DNA of 64,000 nucleotides from Manduca sexta (GCF_014839805.1 NC_051124.1:7750001-7814000), one strand, 5' to 3'; numbered from the stretch's first letter, positions 25,201 to 33,550 are shown. The notes: generated from the letters alone by a model not told the origin. Numbers and translations: made by a program.

Positions 25201-25793
25201 ACTAGATATTGTTTTGGCTTACTCATTTTCCTGTAACGAAATTTACTGCGAAAGGTTTGACAAGGAGCTAGTAATAAATATACATATTTTATTAATATTT
25301 TGGATCTGTATATCTTATATTATACCTTACAGGCATATAAAGTACGTTCACTGACCTACTTAGTATCGAAGGCATAAAGACGTTTTTAACAATATATTTT
25401 AGATTGATGCCGACTTTCAATAAGAGTTAAATTTTATAACAAAGTCATCAGTAAACATATAAATATAATATGATATATATCTTACACACATAGTGATGAC
25501 AGAATTTACTGTTTCTTTACACGACAATAATTCGCCCTACTTGATCGCTTTGTATTATTTTTACAGAGACCGGTACCACAGTCCGCACCTGCCTGGACGC
25601 CAATCCGGCCGACATCAACCATACTTGTCGTCTCATCGAAAACTCATCAAAGATGGCCAGTGTTGAAAGCAAGAAGATCAAACACTGCAGCGTATGCGAC
25701 AAGGACAACTGCAATGGATCGGGCACAGTGTCATTATCAGCACCGCTCGCAGCGTTAGCTCTCGTCGCTTCTTACCTTTACTACAAGCAATAA
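7211..25793 (+). CDS. Gene 1: UPAR/Ly6 (LU) three-finger protein, probably GPI-anchored
   Basis: Four coding exons: 7211-7265, 23936-24018, 24657-24774 and 25567-25793, all with GT/AG borders, giving 160 residues. Residues 1-19 form a hydrophobic signal peptide (MAKSVAITLAFLL start; start context AACCATGG). The mature part begins CLRCYQC and carries the LU pattern: eleven cysteines, ten in canonical positions plus one extra before the first, ending CSVCDKDNCNGSG (the Cys-x-x-Asp-x-x-Cys-Asn signature of the fold). An N-glycosylation site NHT lies in the third loop. A hydrophobic C-terminus of about 20 residues after NGSG fits a GPI-attachment signal. Insect LU proteins of this size act at the cell surface, for example in septate junctions or channel regulation. 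Which one this is cannot be told by eye. A poly(A) signal lies at 26454. The first intron is unusually long (16.7 kb) and filled with repeats. Confidence 0.9.
7847..8042. mobile_element. MITE with terminal inverted repeats of about 27 bp
   Basis: The left end starts GATAAATCATTCACGAAGAC and runs into GCACCCC. The right end, reversed, reads GATAATTGCATCCATGAAGAC then GCGCCCC. The 196-bp element has no open frame of note. A related right end lies near 8277-8355, and another fragment is inside the SINE at 4 kb. Confidence 0.7.
8277..8355 (+). repeat. Fragment of the 7.85-kb MITE family
   Basis: GAGCAGCACAAGCGCACACG and GTGGGGCGCGTCCTCGTGAA match internal and right-end sequence of the MITE at 7847-8042. 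Confidence 0.55.
8672..8875 (-). repeat. Helitron-like fragment
   Basis: It contains CTAGGTTTTCCCCACAG, TACCCTATAGCGCTC, AGTAATGTGGCTTCCTAATG and TTTATAATATTTTAGTA, the order seen in the reverse-oriented Helitron remnants at 0.7 and 15.9 kb. It is degenerate. Confidence 0.45.
9013..9402 (-). repeat. tRNA-headed SINE, family F (long body)
   Basis: In minus-strand reading it starts GACTGCCTCGGTCGCGTAGT, has a B box GGTTCGAATCCCGGG and a body ending at CGGCTAGGAGGGATTCATTC. The tRNA-like head is the same type as family B but the body differs. Another copy lies at 24177-24545, and a head-less copy at 30586-30780. Confidence 0.75.
9403..10539. other. Unassigned intronic DNA
   Basis: Part of gene 1 intron 1. 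It is AT-rich with short direct repeats of an ATACATATCGATA type near 9407-9440. No exon or known repeat is visible. Confidence 0.4.
10540..10792 (-). repeat. tRNA-headed SINE, family B
   Basis: A well preserved copy. Plus-strand reading has CCCCGAAGGGGTATGCAGAG, CCCATGATGTGATAGGGGGC, CCCGACCCGGGATTCGAACC (B box in reverse) and GCCACCGAGGCAGTC at the head. Confidence 0.8.
10850..11050. repeat. Dispersed repeat, family E
   Basis: It begins with a T run, then AAGTGACTGCACTGCATCTG and CGACACAATCATGCCGACCT, matching the copy at 1.7 kb. Confidence 0.5.
11105..11412 (-). repeat. tRNA-derived SINE, family A
   Basis: A near full-length minus-strand copy, from ATCAGCCCTGTATTATATAC to GACTATCGCT. It contains the reverse B box GGGATTTGAACC. 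Confidence 0.8.
11634..11968 (+). repeat. LINE 3'-end-like repeat, family D
   Basis: It matches the 2497-2850 copy over most of its length, from ACGCTAACGTCAATTTTTGTC through CGTATCGCTTACCATCAG to CATAAAAAAA. Confidence 0.65.
12000..12245 (-). repeat. Decayed SINE, family B
   Basis: CATCATGCCTTTCCCC at one end and AACGCCATCGGGGGAGTCACC at the head end match family B in reverse. It is degenerate across the middle. Confidence 0.5.
12250..13720. other. Unassigned intronic DNA
   Basis: Inside gene 1 intron 1. A CG-containing foldback-like patch (about 12890-12945, near CGACACGGACGTTCGCGTCG) resembles a patch at 20660-20800. Nothing else is assignable. Confidence 0.4.
13725..13795 (+). repeat. 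SINE family A internal fragment
   Basis: TTATCGCTTGCTTTACTGGCG then GAAGGAAAACATCGTGAGGA and AACCTGCATACCT match the middle of family A. Confidence 0.6.
14020..14085. repeat. Small foldback repeat, family J fragment
   Basis: TATATTATAATTTTCTCCCA then GCGTTTCGAAGAC and GCCTTCATGGTTACGG match the palindromic element at 23069-23157. Confidence 0.5.
14410..14660 (+). repeat. Dispersed repeat, family L copy
   Basis: An AT-rich block with AAAATTAGTTCAAAAATAAA and ATTTATGTTTAAAATATTG is followed by a GC-richer patch (GGAGGCGTGGCGGGATTACC). The same order appears at 20.9-21.2 kb, and in reverse at 21.9-22.1 kb. Confidence 0.4.
14661..15900. other. Unassigned intronic DNA
   Basis: Still gene 1 intron 1. 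A decayed copy of the GTGGTTTTTGAAGACGGT motif (about 15308) recalls the foldback ends at 33.6 and 34.4 kb. No exon is seen. Confidence 0.4.
15905..16100 (-). repeat. Helitron-like fragment
   Basis: The reverse-oriented end ATAGCTTTTGCCTGCGTCTTC and CACCCGCGTGAAAT is followed by CCCTATAGGACTCAGGAGTA and, at the other end, CTCAGCTTTATATGAGAGTATAG, as in the other copies of this family. Confidence 0.55.
16101..17239. other. Unassigned intronic DNA
   Basis: Inside gene 1 intron 1. A 64-codon minus-strand open stretch at 16316-16510 has no recognisable domain. A palindromic TCACGTGACGTCACC-type patch lies near 16718. No function can be assigned. Confidence 0.4.
17240..17430 (-). repeat. SINE family B, decayed
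   Basis: CCTTTCCAGGGGTATGC, GATAGTGAGCAGAAAACCC, CCGACCGGGAATCAAACC and CCCCAACGAGGCAGTC follow the family B order in reverse. Confidence 0.55.
17468..17630 (-). repeat. SINE family A, decayed fragment
   Basis: CTGGACATGCCTCCTCTACT, CAAGCCTTAGTCCAC and GCGATGTTTTCCTTTACCC match family A in reverse, with several deletions. A full copy in the opposite orientation follows at once. Confidence 0.5.
17674..17997 (+). mobile_element. Full-length SINE family A with target-site duplication
   Basis: The 13-bp sequence ATATTATGATATA occurs at 17661-17673 and again at 17998-18010, directly flanking the copy. The element starts GCGGCGATAGCCTAGTTGGG (A box) and ends in a TTATTATTA-type tail. The perfect duplication shows recent retroposition into gene 1 intron 1. 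Confidence 0.88.
18029..18150 (+). repeat. LINE 3'-end-like repeat, family D, decayed
   Basis: ATGTCTCAGGATCACAAGCG and TTTATGGGTAGCCGAGTTAC follow the order of the 2.5-kb copy. Confidence 0.45.
18190..18420 (-). repeat. Dispersed repeat, family K
   Basis: Its reverse complement matches 61843-62067 in gene 5 intron 2. Shared blocks include the TTAATTAATCATTCGTTTATTT region and GGACGCTCATTCGATTTAAT against ATTAAATCAAGTGAGCGTCC. No protein is encoded. Confidence 0.55.
18610..18850 (+). repeat. SINE family B, decayed
   Basis: CTAGGTTCGAAGTACTCGGGC (B-box region), TTTTTCTATTCAGTATCAGC, CCCCTATCACATCATGGGAT and CCTACCCCTTCGGGAAAAATG are in family B order. Confidence 0.6.
18851..20570. other. Unassigned intronic DNA
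   Basis: Inside gene 1 intron 1. No exon, RNA or clear repeat is visible; short fragments near 19480-19530 (CTGCCCGCAGCTCCGCTACC) may be a decayed Helitron end. Confidence 0.4.
20580..20850. repeat. Possible foldback element
   Basis: AACGCGACTCGGTAAGGCGAT and the later AACGACACGAAATCGAGTCGT are imperfectly complementary, and the body has GATTGGTCAAGGAGACCAATG, a short hairpin. Similar CG-rich words occur near 12.9 kb. This is a weak call. Confidence 0.3.
20880..21180 (+). repeat. Dispersed repeat, family L copy
   Basis: It contains AAAAATTGGTTAAGAAATGA, TATCTAAAATATTGTAATG and GATGACGTCACATGTGGG. The block at 21880-22110 is the same family inverted, with CCAATTTTGATGCTG and GTGACGTCACCAAGTG. 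Confidence 0.45.
21880..22110 (-). repeat. Dispersed repeat, family L copy, inverted
   Basis: See the 20.9-kb copy. The two lie about 0.7 kb apart in opposite orientation inside gene 1 intron 1. Confidence 0.45.
22250..22390 (-). repeat. SINE family B, head half
   Basis: CGGGCACAAAATCCACACTCC, CTGTTACTGAGCAAACC and CACCATCGAGGTAGTC match the head half of family B in reverse. Confidence 0.55.
22391..23060. other. Unassigned intronic DNA
   Basis: No exon or known repeat recognised in this part of gene 1 intron 1. A moderately GC-rich patch (22580-22780) has no open frame of interest. Confidence 0.4.
23069..23157. repeat. Small foldback element, family J
   Basis: TCGGTTTTTTATATATTATAA at the left is complementary to TTATAATATAAAAAACCGCGA at the right. 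The centre reads CTCCCGATGTTTTGAAGAC and GCAGCCTTCATGGTCAC. It is an 89-bp hairpin-forming MITE-like repeat. Confidence 0.6.
23623..23832 (+). repeat. SINE family A, 5'-truncated
   Basis: It has the 3' two thirds of family A, from GCTTTAACGTTGAAGGAAAA to GTAGGCCTGATATTATTG, just upstream of gene 1 exon 2. Confidence 0.7.
24177..24545 (+). repeat. tRNA-headed SINE, family F
   Basis: It starts CTGACTGCCTTGATGACGTAG and ends CGGCTAGGAGGGATTCAATTC, matching the inverted copy at 9.0-9.4 kb. It fills most of gene 1 intron 2. Confidence 0.75.
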
Positions 25794-26453
25794 TTCTGTA
25801 GACCGTACAAAAAATATAGATATAAAAATCGCACCACGCCTATCATGCTTCCCGCTAATGTCAATCTGAATAATTTGATTCTATATTTTCTGGATCCTAG
25901 CGGCGGAGGTAGATCATTATTAACTCTTGATTCTGGAAGAGAGATCTAAGTGAAGTTGAGGGGTGTTACAAATTTCATCCTACACTAGCTGTATAGTAGC
26001 ACATGCAATTTAAATTTTTTATGTACAGTACCGTCTACCTCCTGCGGGCTTAGATCACACCTCGCATTCAGGCAGCTCGGAATTACCACTTGTATCAAAT
26101 TTAACAAATTTCCTTAAATGAAGTAATGGGCGTCACCAGTGTCTTAGATTAACAAACCGTCCATAAGCCGGGGTGGGAAATTGAGCCCAAACCCCCCATA
26201 AATAAGGAGACGTACCTTACTCCCAGCACGAAGGACAGATTTCGTTAAGTCCACATAAATATATGTTAATTTTTATATTGTTCCAATTTTAAAATGAAAT
26301 TGAACAAGCATGATAGATTTGTTAAGTTATTATATAAGTGTTAAACTGTTTAACAACAGAAACAAAGATAGTAATTTCATTCATTACTATAGATATTAAA
26401 ATGTTATCCAATATTTATATTATGTGTTATAAGGTTATAACCATACTATGTCA

Positions 26454-26459
26454 AATAAA
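26454..26459 (+). promoter_or_regulatory. Poly(A) signal AATAAA, gene 1
   Basis: The first canonical AATAAA after the gene 1 stop lies 661 bp downstream, implying a 3'UTR of about 0.7 kb. Confidence 0.5.
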
Positions 26460-27164
26460 ATTGTGAAGTGATATGTTTATTACGTGAATTAATATACACA
26501 ATTAATGTTAACAATTAGTGGAATCATCTAAGGTACAATGATGGAGCAGTCTATCAGAAAACAAGCAATATTAAAATTAGTATGGGAACAATAAAAGACT
26601 AAAATAGATATTACATAAATCCTAAGTTTTTACAACTGCATAGCAAAACGAGGTTATTCCTTGCCTTCTTATCGTCAGAATGCTAACAGAACGACTGTAG
26701 TAATGTTAGGAATTACAATTTTGAGACACATCATTTGTCACAAAATTGGTTTAGTGATATTTTTAATATTTAAATCAGAATTAAAAAGAATGATGCATCA
26801 TTCTACCTTAGATAAATCTTATTGTGCCTCATAACGTCGTAAATATGTATGTGATGTAGCCGCATAACGTTGTCAATGAAAACAATTGTAATATAAATGT
26901 TAAATGTTATAGAAGCTTCTAGAATATGACTATTACCGCTCGAACACATTGACAGTGCATTTATTTATTTAATACATATGTTGTATTTAACACGATTAAA
27001 TGTTTTTAATAAAATTCACCAATAAAACTGGGCTTTTTTTTATCGCCAGATTTCTTAATGGGTTATTAGATATTTATATTCGAAACGTGTGATATCATTG
27101 AGGTTAATTTACGTTAATATATACATCCATCAGAGAATCTTTAATGCCTGGTAGCTTTTTTTAA
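26460..27164. other. Unassigned intergenic DNA
   Basis: AT-rich. No gene or known repeat is visible. Confidence 0.4.
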
Positions 27165-27470
27165 CAACGGGGAAAATCTGAGAATGGGATAGTGGAACCC
27201 CTCGGCTTAGGGGCTGCAGAGGCCTGAAGGAAGAAGAAGTTTAGAGGATATCTGAGGAAGGGAAGTGTGGGGAAAGGAAAAGAACCCTCTTAGGTAGGGC
27301 GGAGGAGAAAGGCTAGGAACATTTCCCTTGGCCTTAATATGTACTGACAACCAAGAGGTATACACACTGAACTGTGTTCCTAGGGGCAGCCCCTCGGGAG
27401 GATATTAGCCGCGGGGCAAATATCCTCCCAGCACGGATGTGCATTCGGTGTGGAGAAGAGAATATCCTAG
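27165..27470 (+). repeat. Dispersed repeat, family H, copy 1
   Basis: It shares GAATGGGATAGTGGAACCCC, GGGAAGTGTGGGGAAAGG, GGTATACACACTGAACTGTG and GTGCATTCGGTGTGGAG with copies at 28449-28790 and 59915-60235. The order is conserved but divergence is high, so the family is old. Confidence 0.6.
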
Positions 27471-28016
27471 GTGGTATCTTGTTGTCGCAAAACAACGTCT
27501 TATGTTCAGGGATCAAGAACTACAATCGAACAGTAAAACAACAGTTTATAAAACGATTGTTGATAATGACACAAAAGTTTAAAGATGTTTCGCTATTTTG
27601 AATTTGCCCAGCTACTTTTGTGGCTGATTGTACAGTCTTCATACCACCTGTAATTGAATCATAACTAGGGCACCAAGCAAGTCATATATACCTCTATATG
27701 TAAATAACATATTTACTTATACAGATATGAAAGATTTATGCACGAAATTATATCTCAGTTGAGACAGGGCCTTTAAATTCTTCGTTTAAAATGTTTATAA
27801 ATTTTCCATATTAATTTGAAGCTGAAGAGTTCTACGATTTATGTTTGTTATCTATACCAATCGATATATCATGTGATAATACTTAAGTATTTGTTATCCT
27901 GAATAGCCAGTCTCTAGTAATGTTTACGCAGGGTGTTTTAGAATTAATTTCTGTTATACTTCCCTATACCACAGTGATGAGTCCTCTTGCATATCATTTC
28001 ATAATAATATTAGCCC

Positions 28017-28320
28017 TATCCTTCTTATATTATAAAAGCGAAATTTTGTGGGGATAGATGTGTATTTGTTTCTCTTTCACGAAAAAACTACTGAACGGAT
28101 TTGGATGAAACCTTACAGTAATATTGGTTATACATCAGAATAACATATGGGCTACTCCCACGCAACACAGGCTAAGTGCAAAAAAGAACACATAGACTAT
28201 GATTTATAACGTTATGGTGTAATTAGGTCATAATATAAAGATACATATCAAGTAAGTTGGAAAAAAAATGTATCCCGGAAAACTCCTTCACGCGGGCGAA
28301 GCCGCGAGCAAGAGGTAGTA
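28017..28320 (+). mobile_element. Lep1-type Helitron, near complete
   Basis: It runs from TATATTATAAAAGCGAAATT through CTGAACGGATTTGGATGAAA to the terminal hairpin CGCGGGCGAAGCCGCGAGCA and AGAGGTAGTA. It matches the 5.8-kb copy in order, with an extra central segment. Confidence 0.7.
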
Positions 28321-28324
28321 TTAT

Positions 28325-28450
28325 ATACTGCCATGTTTAGCACGGTCCTTCTTTACTACTGAGGGTTTTAGGTCTTAGTCCACCACGAAGGCCTAGTGAG
28401 GATTGGCAGATTTCACTTACCTCCGAAAATCTTTTTTGGAGAACACATCA
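28325..28450 (-). repeat. SINE family A, 3' fragment
   Basis: TATTATATACTGCCATGTTT, GTCTTAGTCCACCACGAAGGC and GAGGATTGGCAGATTTCACT match family A in reverse. Confidence 0.6.
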
Positions 28451-28790
28451 TTTTTTTTGGGGAGTCGCCGTGGTTGTGACTGGTAGTACCTTGCGAACGG
28501 TATATAGGCGGTCCCCCTACTTAGTAATCACAGCGGTCCGTAGAGGGGAAAAGAGAGGGGATAGCAAGGAAGGAAGTGTGGGGGAAAGAGAAGGAACCAT
28601 ATTAGGATAGACGGAGGGGACAAGGAAGGGAAATGTTCGCGAATCCTTATAGGCCTCAATGTGATGGCAACCATGAGGTATACACGCTTCACTGTGTGTC
28701 TACAGCAACAATCCCCGTGCATGGGCGTGGATTCGGTGTGGAGATCGAGCGCTCAAGAATTGCCTCGGCGGGGGAACAGTTAGTTTTCCT
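28449..28790 (+). repeat. Dispersed repeat, family H, copy 2
   Basis: GGAAGTGTGGGGGAAAGAGA, AATGTTCGCGAATCC, CAACCATGAGGTATACACGC and GTGGATTCGGTGTGGAGATC align in order with copies 1 and 3. The open frame at 28633-28929 lies in this repeat and is not taken as a gene. Confidence 0.6.
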
Positions 28791-28929
28791 CATGATGATT
28801 TCAGATGATGATGAACTGCGGATAAATCTCGGCACACTGTTCTATTTTCTGGCTACCTTGCATATTGTTAACGTAGTTGTATACTTTAATGCTAACTATT
28901 TTGTTTTCTTCGTCTTAATAATAGTTTAA

Positions 28930-29060
28930 AGGGGTTTTACAAATACTCACCACGCTTGGCGGGTTGGCGAAAGCAGGCCAGTCAAAAAACGTTTGGGGGA
29001 GACCTTAGTACAGCAGTGGACTTCCAGTGCTGATAATGGTGAATGCTGATGAAGATTTTG
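28930..29060 (+). repeat. Non-LTR-like fragment
   Basis: GGGGGAGACCTTAGTACAGC followed by AGTGGACTTCCAGTGCTGAT is the 3' signature of the LINE-like fragments seen at 33.1 and 58.9 kb. Confidence 0.45.
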
Positions 29061-29104
29061 TTTTCACGGAGGAATTAAAGATCTCCGAAAAACTAATTCT
29101 CATG

Positions 29105-29235
29105 CAATATAGTTTTGTTCATATGGCCACTGCAAAGTGACCAGACTGCACATGATGGTAAGTGGAGTGGCCTCCAATAGAATGTTTACTGGTCACATGA
29201 TTGCTCCTCGCGGCCGCACCATTCAAAACAATTAT
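29105..29235. repeat. Dispersed repeat, family E
   Basis: CCACTGCAAAGTGACCAGAC, GATGGTAAGTGGAGTGGCCT and CAATAGAATG match the 1.7-kb copy. Confidence 0.5.
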
Positions 29236-29618
29236 GAGAGCCTGTTTGAAAATAGTTGGTTACTTTTTATGTTGAAATATTAATGTCTAAGGAATCCGTC
29301 GTGTATAAACCCGGTTTGATGTATGTAATTATATGTCTTTTATTTGTCCAATGTAGTAAGTGCAACTCGTAGTTAATCGCAAGCTACACCCTGCGTAGGT
29401 ACAAAGATACTAAAAGACAGCGAATGCGCATTGTGAATCTCCATTTACACTCATTATGACGGTAGCAAAAAGTCTTCATTTCTCTTGGCATTACTTTAGT
29501 TTTTAACCTTTTGTCTGTCTGCCTGTTTGTTCTGACCAATGTCAAGCTAAACCGATTTCGATGAAACTTTCAGGTCATTTGTTTCTAATATAAGACTTTA
29601 CGCGAAAGAAAACACGTA

Positions 29619-29728
29619 CAATAAAACATACTACCTCTAATGAGGACCTCTAATGGTCTTCAATAAAACATACTACCTCTAATGAGGACCTCTAATGGTC
29701 TTCAATAAAACGCACTACCTCTAATGAA
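29619..29728. repeat. 42-bp tandem repeat, 2.6 copies
   Basis: Unit 1 is 29619-29660 and unit 2 is 29661-29702, identical to each other. A partial third unit (29703-29728) differs at two bases. Each unit contains TACTACCTCTAATGAGGACC, which itself holds two CCTCTAATG words. It ends about 35 bp before the conserved gene 2 promoter block. Confidence 0.92.
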
Positions 29729-29762
29729 CAAGGATGTTTTATAATACGTAGGAAGTAAGGAT

Positions 29763-29834
29763 GTGGACATCATGTATATCAATATCACTTTATATAAAAA
29801 CAAACCCTGTTTACCGATAACCATTATGCTTGCG
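29763..29834 (+). promoter_or_regulatory. Conserved promoter block of gene 2, with TATA box
   Basis: GTGGACATCATGTATAT at 29763-29779 is shared with genes 3 (GTGAACACCATGTATAT) and 4 (GTGAACATCATGTATAT) at nearly the same distance from the ATG (89, 84 and 87 bp). TATATAAA follows at 29791-29798, and CCATTATGCTTG at 29821-29832 is also shared. A TATA-type core promoter with transcription starting near 29821 is inferred. Confidence 0.65.
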
Positions 29835-29851
29835 TTGACTCAACGTGCGAA

Positions 29852-31731
29852 ATGGATAAAACGGTGTTGCTTGTGTTCGTCTTCGTGCAAGTAATCGTCA
29901 CTGGTACGTCACCTTCAGAATTAATTAGTGTTTAAATAAGTTTATTATCATGTCAATAATGTAAGTCATTGGCCTTTGCTGTCTCGATATTTGATTGCTC
30001 CACAGACGCTGCGACTACTAACTGTAAATTTGATATTATTTTTGTATGAAATTATCGTTTCCGGTTTTCAAAAATCAATATCGCCCTAAAAATAGTTAAT
30101 GGCATAATTGTATGCTGCTGCTGCTGAGTCGTGATCAAATTTTAGATTTAAATAACTAATTGAATAATACGGCAAAAATAAAAGCTGACTTTGGCCTATG
30201 ATAAAGTAATTACTACAAACATTAAACTACGGGACATGGTTTAAACCCATTTTTATTTACTTTGCAGTGAACTGTCTCCAGTGCTATCAGTGCACGAATT
30301 GTACTACTCTATCGAGTACACAACTCGTACAATGTGGTAATGTTTCTACGACGACAACAGCGCCTGCTAACGCTACAACTTCCAACAGTTCTTCGACCAC
30401 TAGCAACAGTACAGGAAACAAATTGATTTATGATTCTGAAGACATGAGAGCTGCTGAAAAATATTTTTGCTACGAAGTAATAGGTAAGTGTAGAACTTTC
30501 ATGTTATGATTGCCCGTGTAAATTTTCTTTCCTGGTATACTCGTATGGTATTATAATATAATATTATATATGTTTTATGGCGATGTTTTAAGCACGTAAA
30601 GTCGTTGGGTCTGCGCCTGATCTCTCTCCGGTCATGTCGAATTGCCGTCTCCCAGGACTGACAGTGAAGGAACAGAGAGCACATGTGGATTGCGTACATA
30701 CTTGTGCACTATATATGCACTGCATACTGATCTCTTTTGAGATTGGCTGCCATGTCCGAAATTCACCTAGAAGGGATTCATGTTGAACATAGTTGTACAG
30801 TGCGTAATTCAAAGTTTAAGTGGTATAGTCACTGTTTAAAGGCAATCACGTCACAGAGCATCAGGCAAGCAGCTTCGCCTATATAATATTTATCTCCAAA
30901 ACTTAGATGACTTTTCAAAACCATTTTTACTTTGTATACTTGTTTTATTTGAGCGAAAAATTTTAATCAGCCTGTTGTAGTCCACTGCTGGACATAGGCC
31001 TCTCCCAAGGTACGCCACAGAGCCCGGTCTACTGCTATATGCATCCAGTCGCTGCCGGTCCTTTTTGTGTGTCGTATCGCCTTCATCAGTCATTCTAATT
31101 ATCTATAAATATTTTAATAAAAAAAACAGTTGAAAATATTACCGTCAAGCATCATTCTATCCTCATTACGAATAACAACCATGGAGCAAGCCATTGCCGT
31201 CAAGCAACAGTATGTAGTCACTGTTGTATTCCGGTTTGAAAGACATTGTAGCAAGTGTAACTACCTGACATAATAAGACTTAACTTCTCATGTGTCAGGA
31301 TGGCGAGCGCAGTGGAATACCAAACAATACTTTTTAATTCAAGGTGTTGTTTCTACTGTTTATAGGCGGTCGTATCGCTTACCATCAGGCGAACGGCAAA
31401 CTCGTCTCATCATTCAAAGCAATAAAAAAAACAAAATATGTTTAATTGCTGTTAGGATAAAAAATAAAATCACACCTACAGCAGCTATCGGTAATGTGTA
31501 TATATGAGTGGAGTATTTTTTTATGTATACGTGTTATTTTCAGGCGATCTTAACGGGACGGATCTTGTGGAAAGAGGATGCATGAAGGCAGCTTTGGGTT
31601 ACTGCGTAAAAGTCCCAAACGAATTGAAGTCTGTGAAGGCGTGTAGGACGGACAAGTGTAACGGGGCTTTTACCAAGCAGCTACCAATATTAACCACCAT
31701 TGTTATGGTGTCCTTGTCACTTGCAATTTAA
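29852..31731 (+). CDS. Gene 2: LU (Ly6-like) protein with a short Thr/Ser-rich insert
   Basis: Three coding exons: 29852-29903, 30268-30483 and 31544-31731, all joined in phase 1, giving 151 residues. Exon 1 encodes the signal peptide (MDKTVLLVFVFVQ start). Exon 2 starts NCLQCYQCTNC, then VQC, then about 30 residues rich in Thr, Ser and Asn (STTTTAPANATTSNSSSTT) with NAT, NSS and NST glycosylation sequons, then KYFCYEVI. Exon 3 has ERGC, GYC, KACRTDKCNGA and a hydrophobic tail (ILTTIVMVSLSLAI), which fits a GPI signal. Ten cysteines are present, but one canonical position (C8) is missing and one extra precedes C1. It is the shortest member of the tandem set with genes 3 and 4 and shows the likely starting state of their mucin-like arrays. 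No named function can be given. Confidence 0.9.
30586..30780 (+). repeat. SINE family F, 5'-truncated
   Basis: AAGCACGTAAAGTCGTTGGG, CCTGATCTCTCTCCGGTCAT and CTAGAAGGGATTCATG match the 3' half of the 24.2-kb copy. It lies in gene 2 intron 2. Confidence 0.65.
30960..31100. repeat. Non-LTR-like fragment
   Basis: GTAGTCCACTGCTGGACATA, GGCCTCTCCCAAGGTACGCC and CATCCAGTCGCTGCCGGTCC form a well known kind of lepidopteran LINE remnant, here in gene 2 intron 2. Confidence 0.5.
31163..31435 (+). repeat. LINE 3'-end-like repeat, family D, 5'-truncated
   Basis: It runs from about GTCAAGCAACAGTATGTAGTC to CATTCAAAGCAATAAAAAAAAC. It has the same order as the 2.5 and 11.6-kb copies and ends about 100 bp before gene 2 exon 3. 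Confidence 0.65.
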
Positions 31732-31933
31732 TATTAAGGGCTAATTTATCAATCGGTCAGATAAAATTTATCCAACAAATAAATGAATATAAACTGACTG
31801 AACACAAAGTGAGACAAATTGACAACTTAATACATACTGTCATTTTTAATTCGTTTCCCTTGTACTTTATATTACGAATAATTTTTTTTTGATAATTGAA
31901 AACTTAGCCCGAACATGATTTTATTGTATAAAC

Positions 31934-31939
31934 AATAAA
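31934..31939 (+). promoter_or_regulatory. Poly(A) signal AATAAA, gene 2
   Basis: It lies 203 bp after the gene 2 stop codon. An earlier AATAAA at about 31778 is also possible. Confidence 0.5.
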
Positions 31940-31984
31940 TGCTTTTGTTGTTTAAATATTAAATGCGTGTTACTGAATAGTGTT

Positions 31985-32485
31985 ATCTTTATATTTAAAC
32001 ATTTGTTACTCGCAGCTTTGGTGGCATGAAGGACCTAAGTATTCCGGAATTAAATTCCCACTGTAATCCTACTTTTTGGGGTGAAAAGCCTGTAGCCATC
32101 AATATATTTGTTCTACGTACTAGATTTGGCGTTCCGAACATTCACTGTGTTCAACTGAATTGAATTACAATCAATACCACTGCTTTATTATAGTGTCAAT
32201 ATTGCCAGCTTGTGGTTGTGTATGGAATGGCGCTCATAATATAAGAACTCGAATCTAAGAGTAAAACCTGGATGTGAACAAAAAATATTAGTCAAATAAG
32301 TAAAATTATTTGTTGTTCAAATTAATAACAGTGACGTTTTAGTTACCATTTTAGTTCAGATTTCGAACAAATAGTTTACATGGACGTTCGTATCTATAGA
32401 ATATATGTCAATGCCTGTAGCACATTGTTCAAAGGCTTTCGATTTACTTCTAACAAACAATATAATTAGTTAGATACAATACTTG
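31985..32485. other. Unassigned intergenic DNA
   Basis: No gene or recognised repeat. Confidence 0.4.
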
Positions 32486-32486
32486 T

Positions 32487-32820
32487 AAGCGGCGATAGCC
32501 TAGTTGGGTGTGGAACGGACTGCCAAGATGAATGTCCGCAGGTTTAAATCCCAAGGGCACACACCTCTGACTTTTCTAAAATCATGTGTGTGTATTCTTT
32601 GTGAATTTATCGTTCGTGTTAACGGCGAAGAAAAACATCGTGAGGAAACCTGCACATCTGAAAAGTTCTCTATAGGAATTTTGAAGGTGTGTGAAGTCTA
32701 CCAATCCGCACTAGGCCAGCATAGTGGACTAAGGCCTAATCCCTCTTAGTAGTAGAGGAGGCCCATGCTCAGCAGTGGGCAAGTATATAATACAGGTCTG
32801 ATATTATTATTATTATTATA
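32487..32820 (+). repeat. tRNA-derived SINE, family A
   Basis: Full-length copy: GCGGCGATAGCCTAGTTGGG head, GGTTTAAATCCC B box, tail AATACAGGTCTGATATTATT. An open frame over its 5' half (32504-32749) is part of the SINE. Confidence 0.82.
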
Positions 32821-33029
32821 TTTGTTAGTTAAATAAAGTTAATAGACTTTATCTAGGTCTAATTAGGCTCTTGTTCCATTCCTACACTGGACAACCTTAA
32901 GGGAGTTTTCTTATACCTATTGTAAATAACTGGGCTATTGGATATCGGGCTGACAATTGGTATAAAATGCTGACCCAATAAGGGTAGGGTTAGGGCACGT
33001 TAAATAACACGTAGTATATAAAAAAGGAG

Positions 33030-33143
33030 AAGGAGATCGATGGATGCGGGCCGCTTCCGCGAATAGGGCGATCTGGAAATCTTTGGGGGAGGCCCATGAC
33101 CAGCAGTGGACATCCTGCGGCTGATGATGATGATCATGATGAT
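33030..33143 (+). repeat. Non-LTR-like fragment
   Basis: GGGCGATCTGGAAATCTTTG, GGGGAGGCCCATGACCAGCA and GTGGACATCCTGCGGCTGAT match the inverse of the 1.1-kb fragment and end in a GATGATGAT microsatellite. Confidence 0.55.
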
Positions 33144-33214
33144 ATAAAAATAGGGATTTCTGAAGAAGAATACATACCCTATAAGATGTAACATGACATG
33201 TATTTATATCTATA

Positions 33215-33500
33215 TACTATTATATAAAGCTGAAGAGTTTGTTTGTTTGAACGCGCTAATCTCAGGAACTACCGGTTCAAACTGAACAAATATTTTTGTG
33301 TTGGATAGCCCTTTGTTCGTGGAGTGCTATAGGCTATCATCACGCTGTGACCAATAGGAGCGGAGCAGTAAGGAAACATGTTGCAAAAACGGGAAAAAAA
33401 TATTCATTTTGAGAGCTTCCGTTGCGTGCGCTGCGTAAACAATTAAAGTTATGCAACAATGATTTATGACGAGATTGTTCATCTTAAAAATGTATACAAA
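33215..33500 (+). repeat. Helitron-like repeat, related to 35.8 and 46.3 kb copies
   Basis: TATATAAAGCTGAAGAGTTTG, TTTGAACGCGCTAATCTCAG and the region GACCAATAGGAGCGGAGCAG occur in reverse at 35815-36085 and 46320-46570. Confidence 0.55.
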
Positions 33501-33550
33501 AATATATTATAAAACTAAGTCGCCCGCTGGATCTGTCTGCCTGAACGTGG

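Noticed and set aside
28633..28929. Plus-strand frame of 98 codons
   Set aside because: It lies in repeat family H and its frame is not kept in the other copies.
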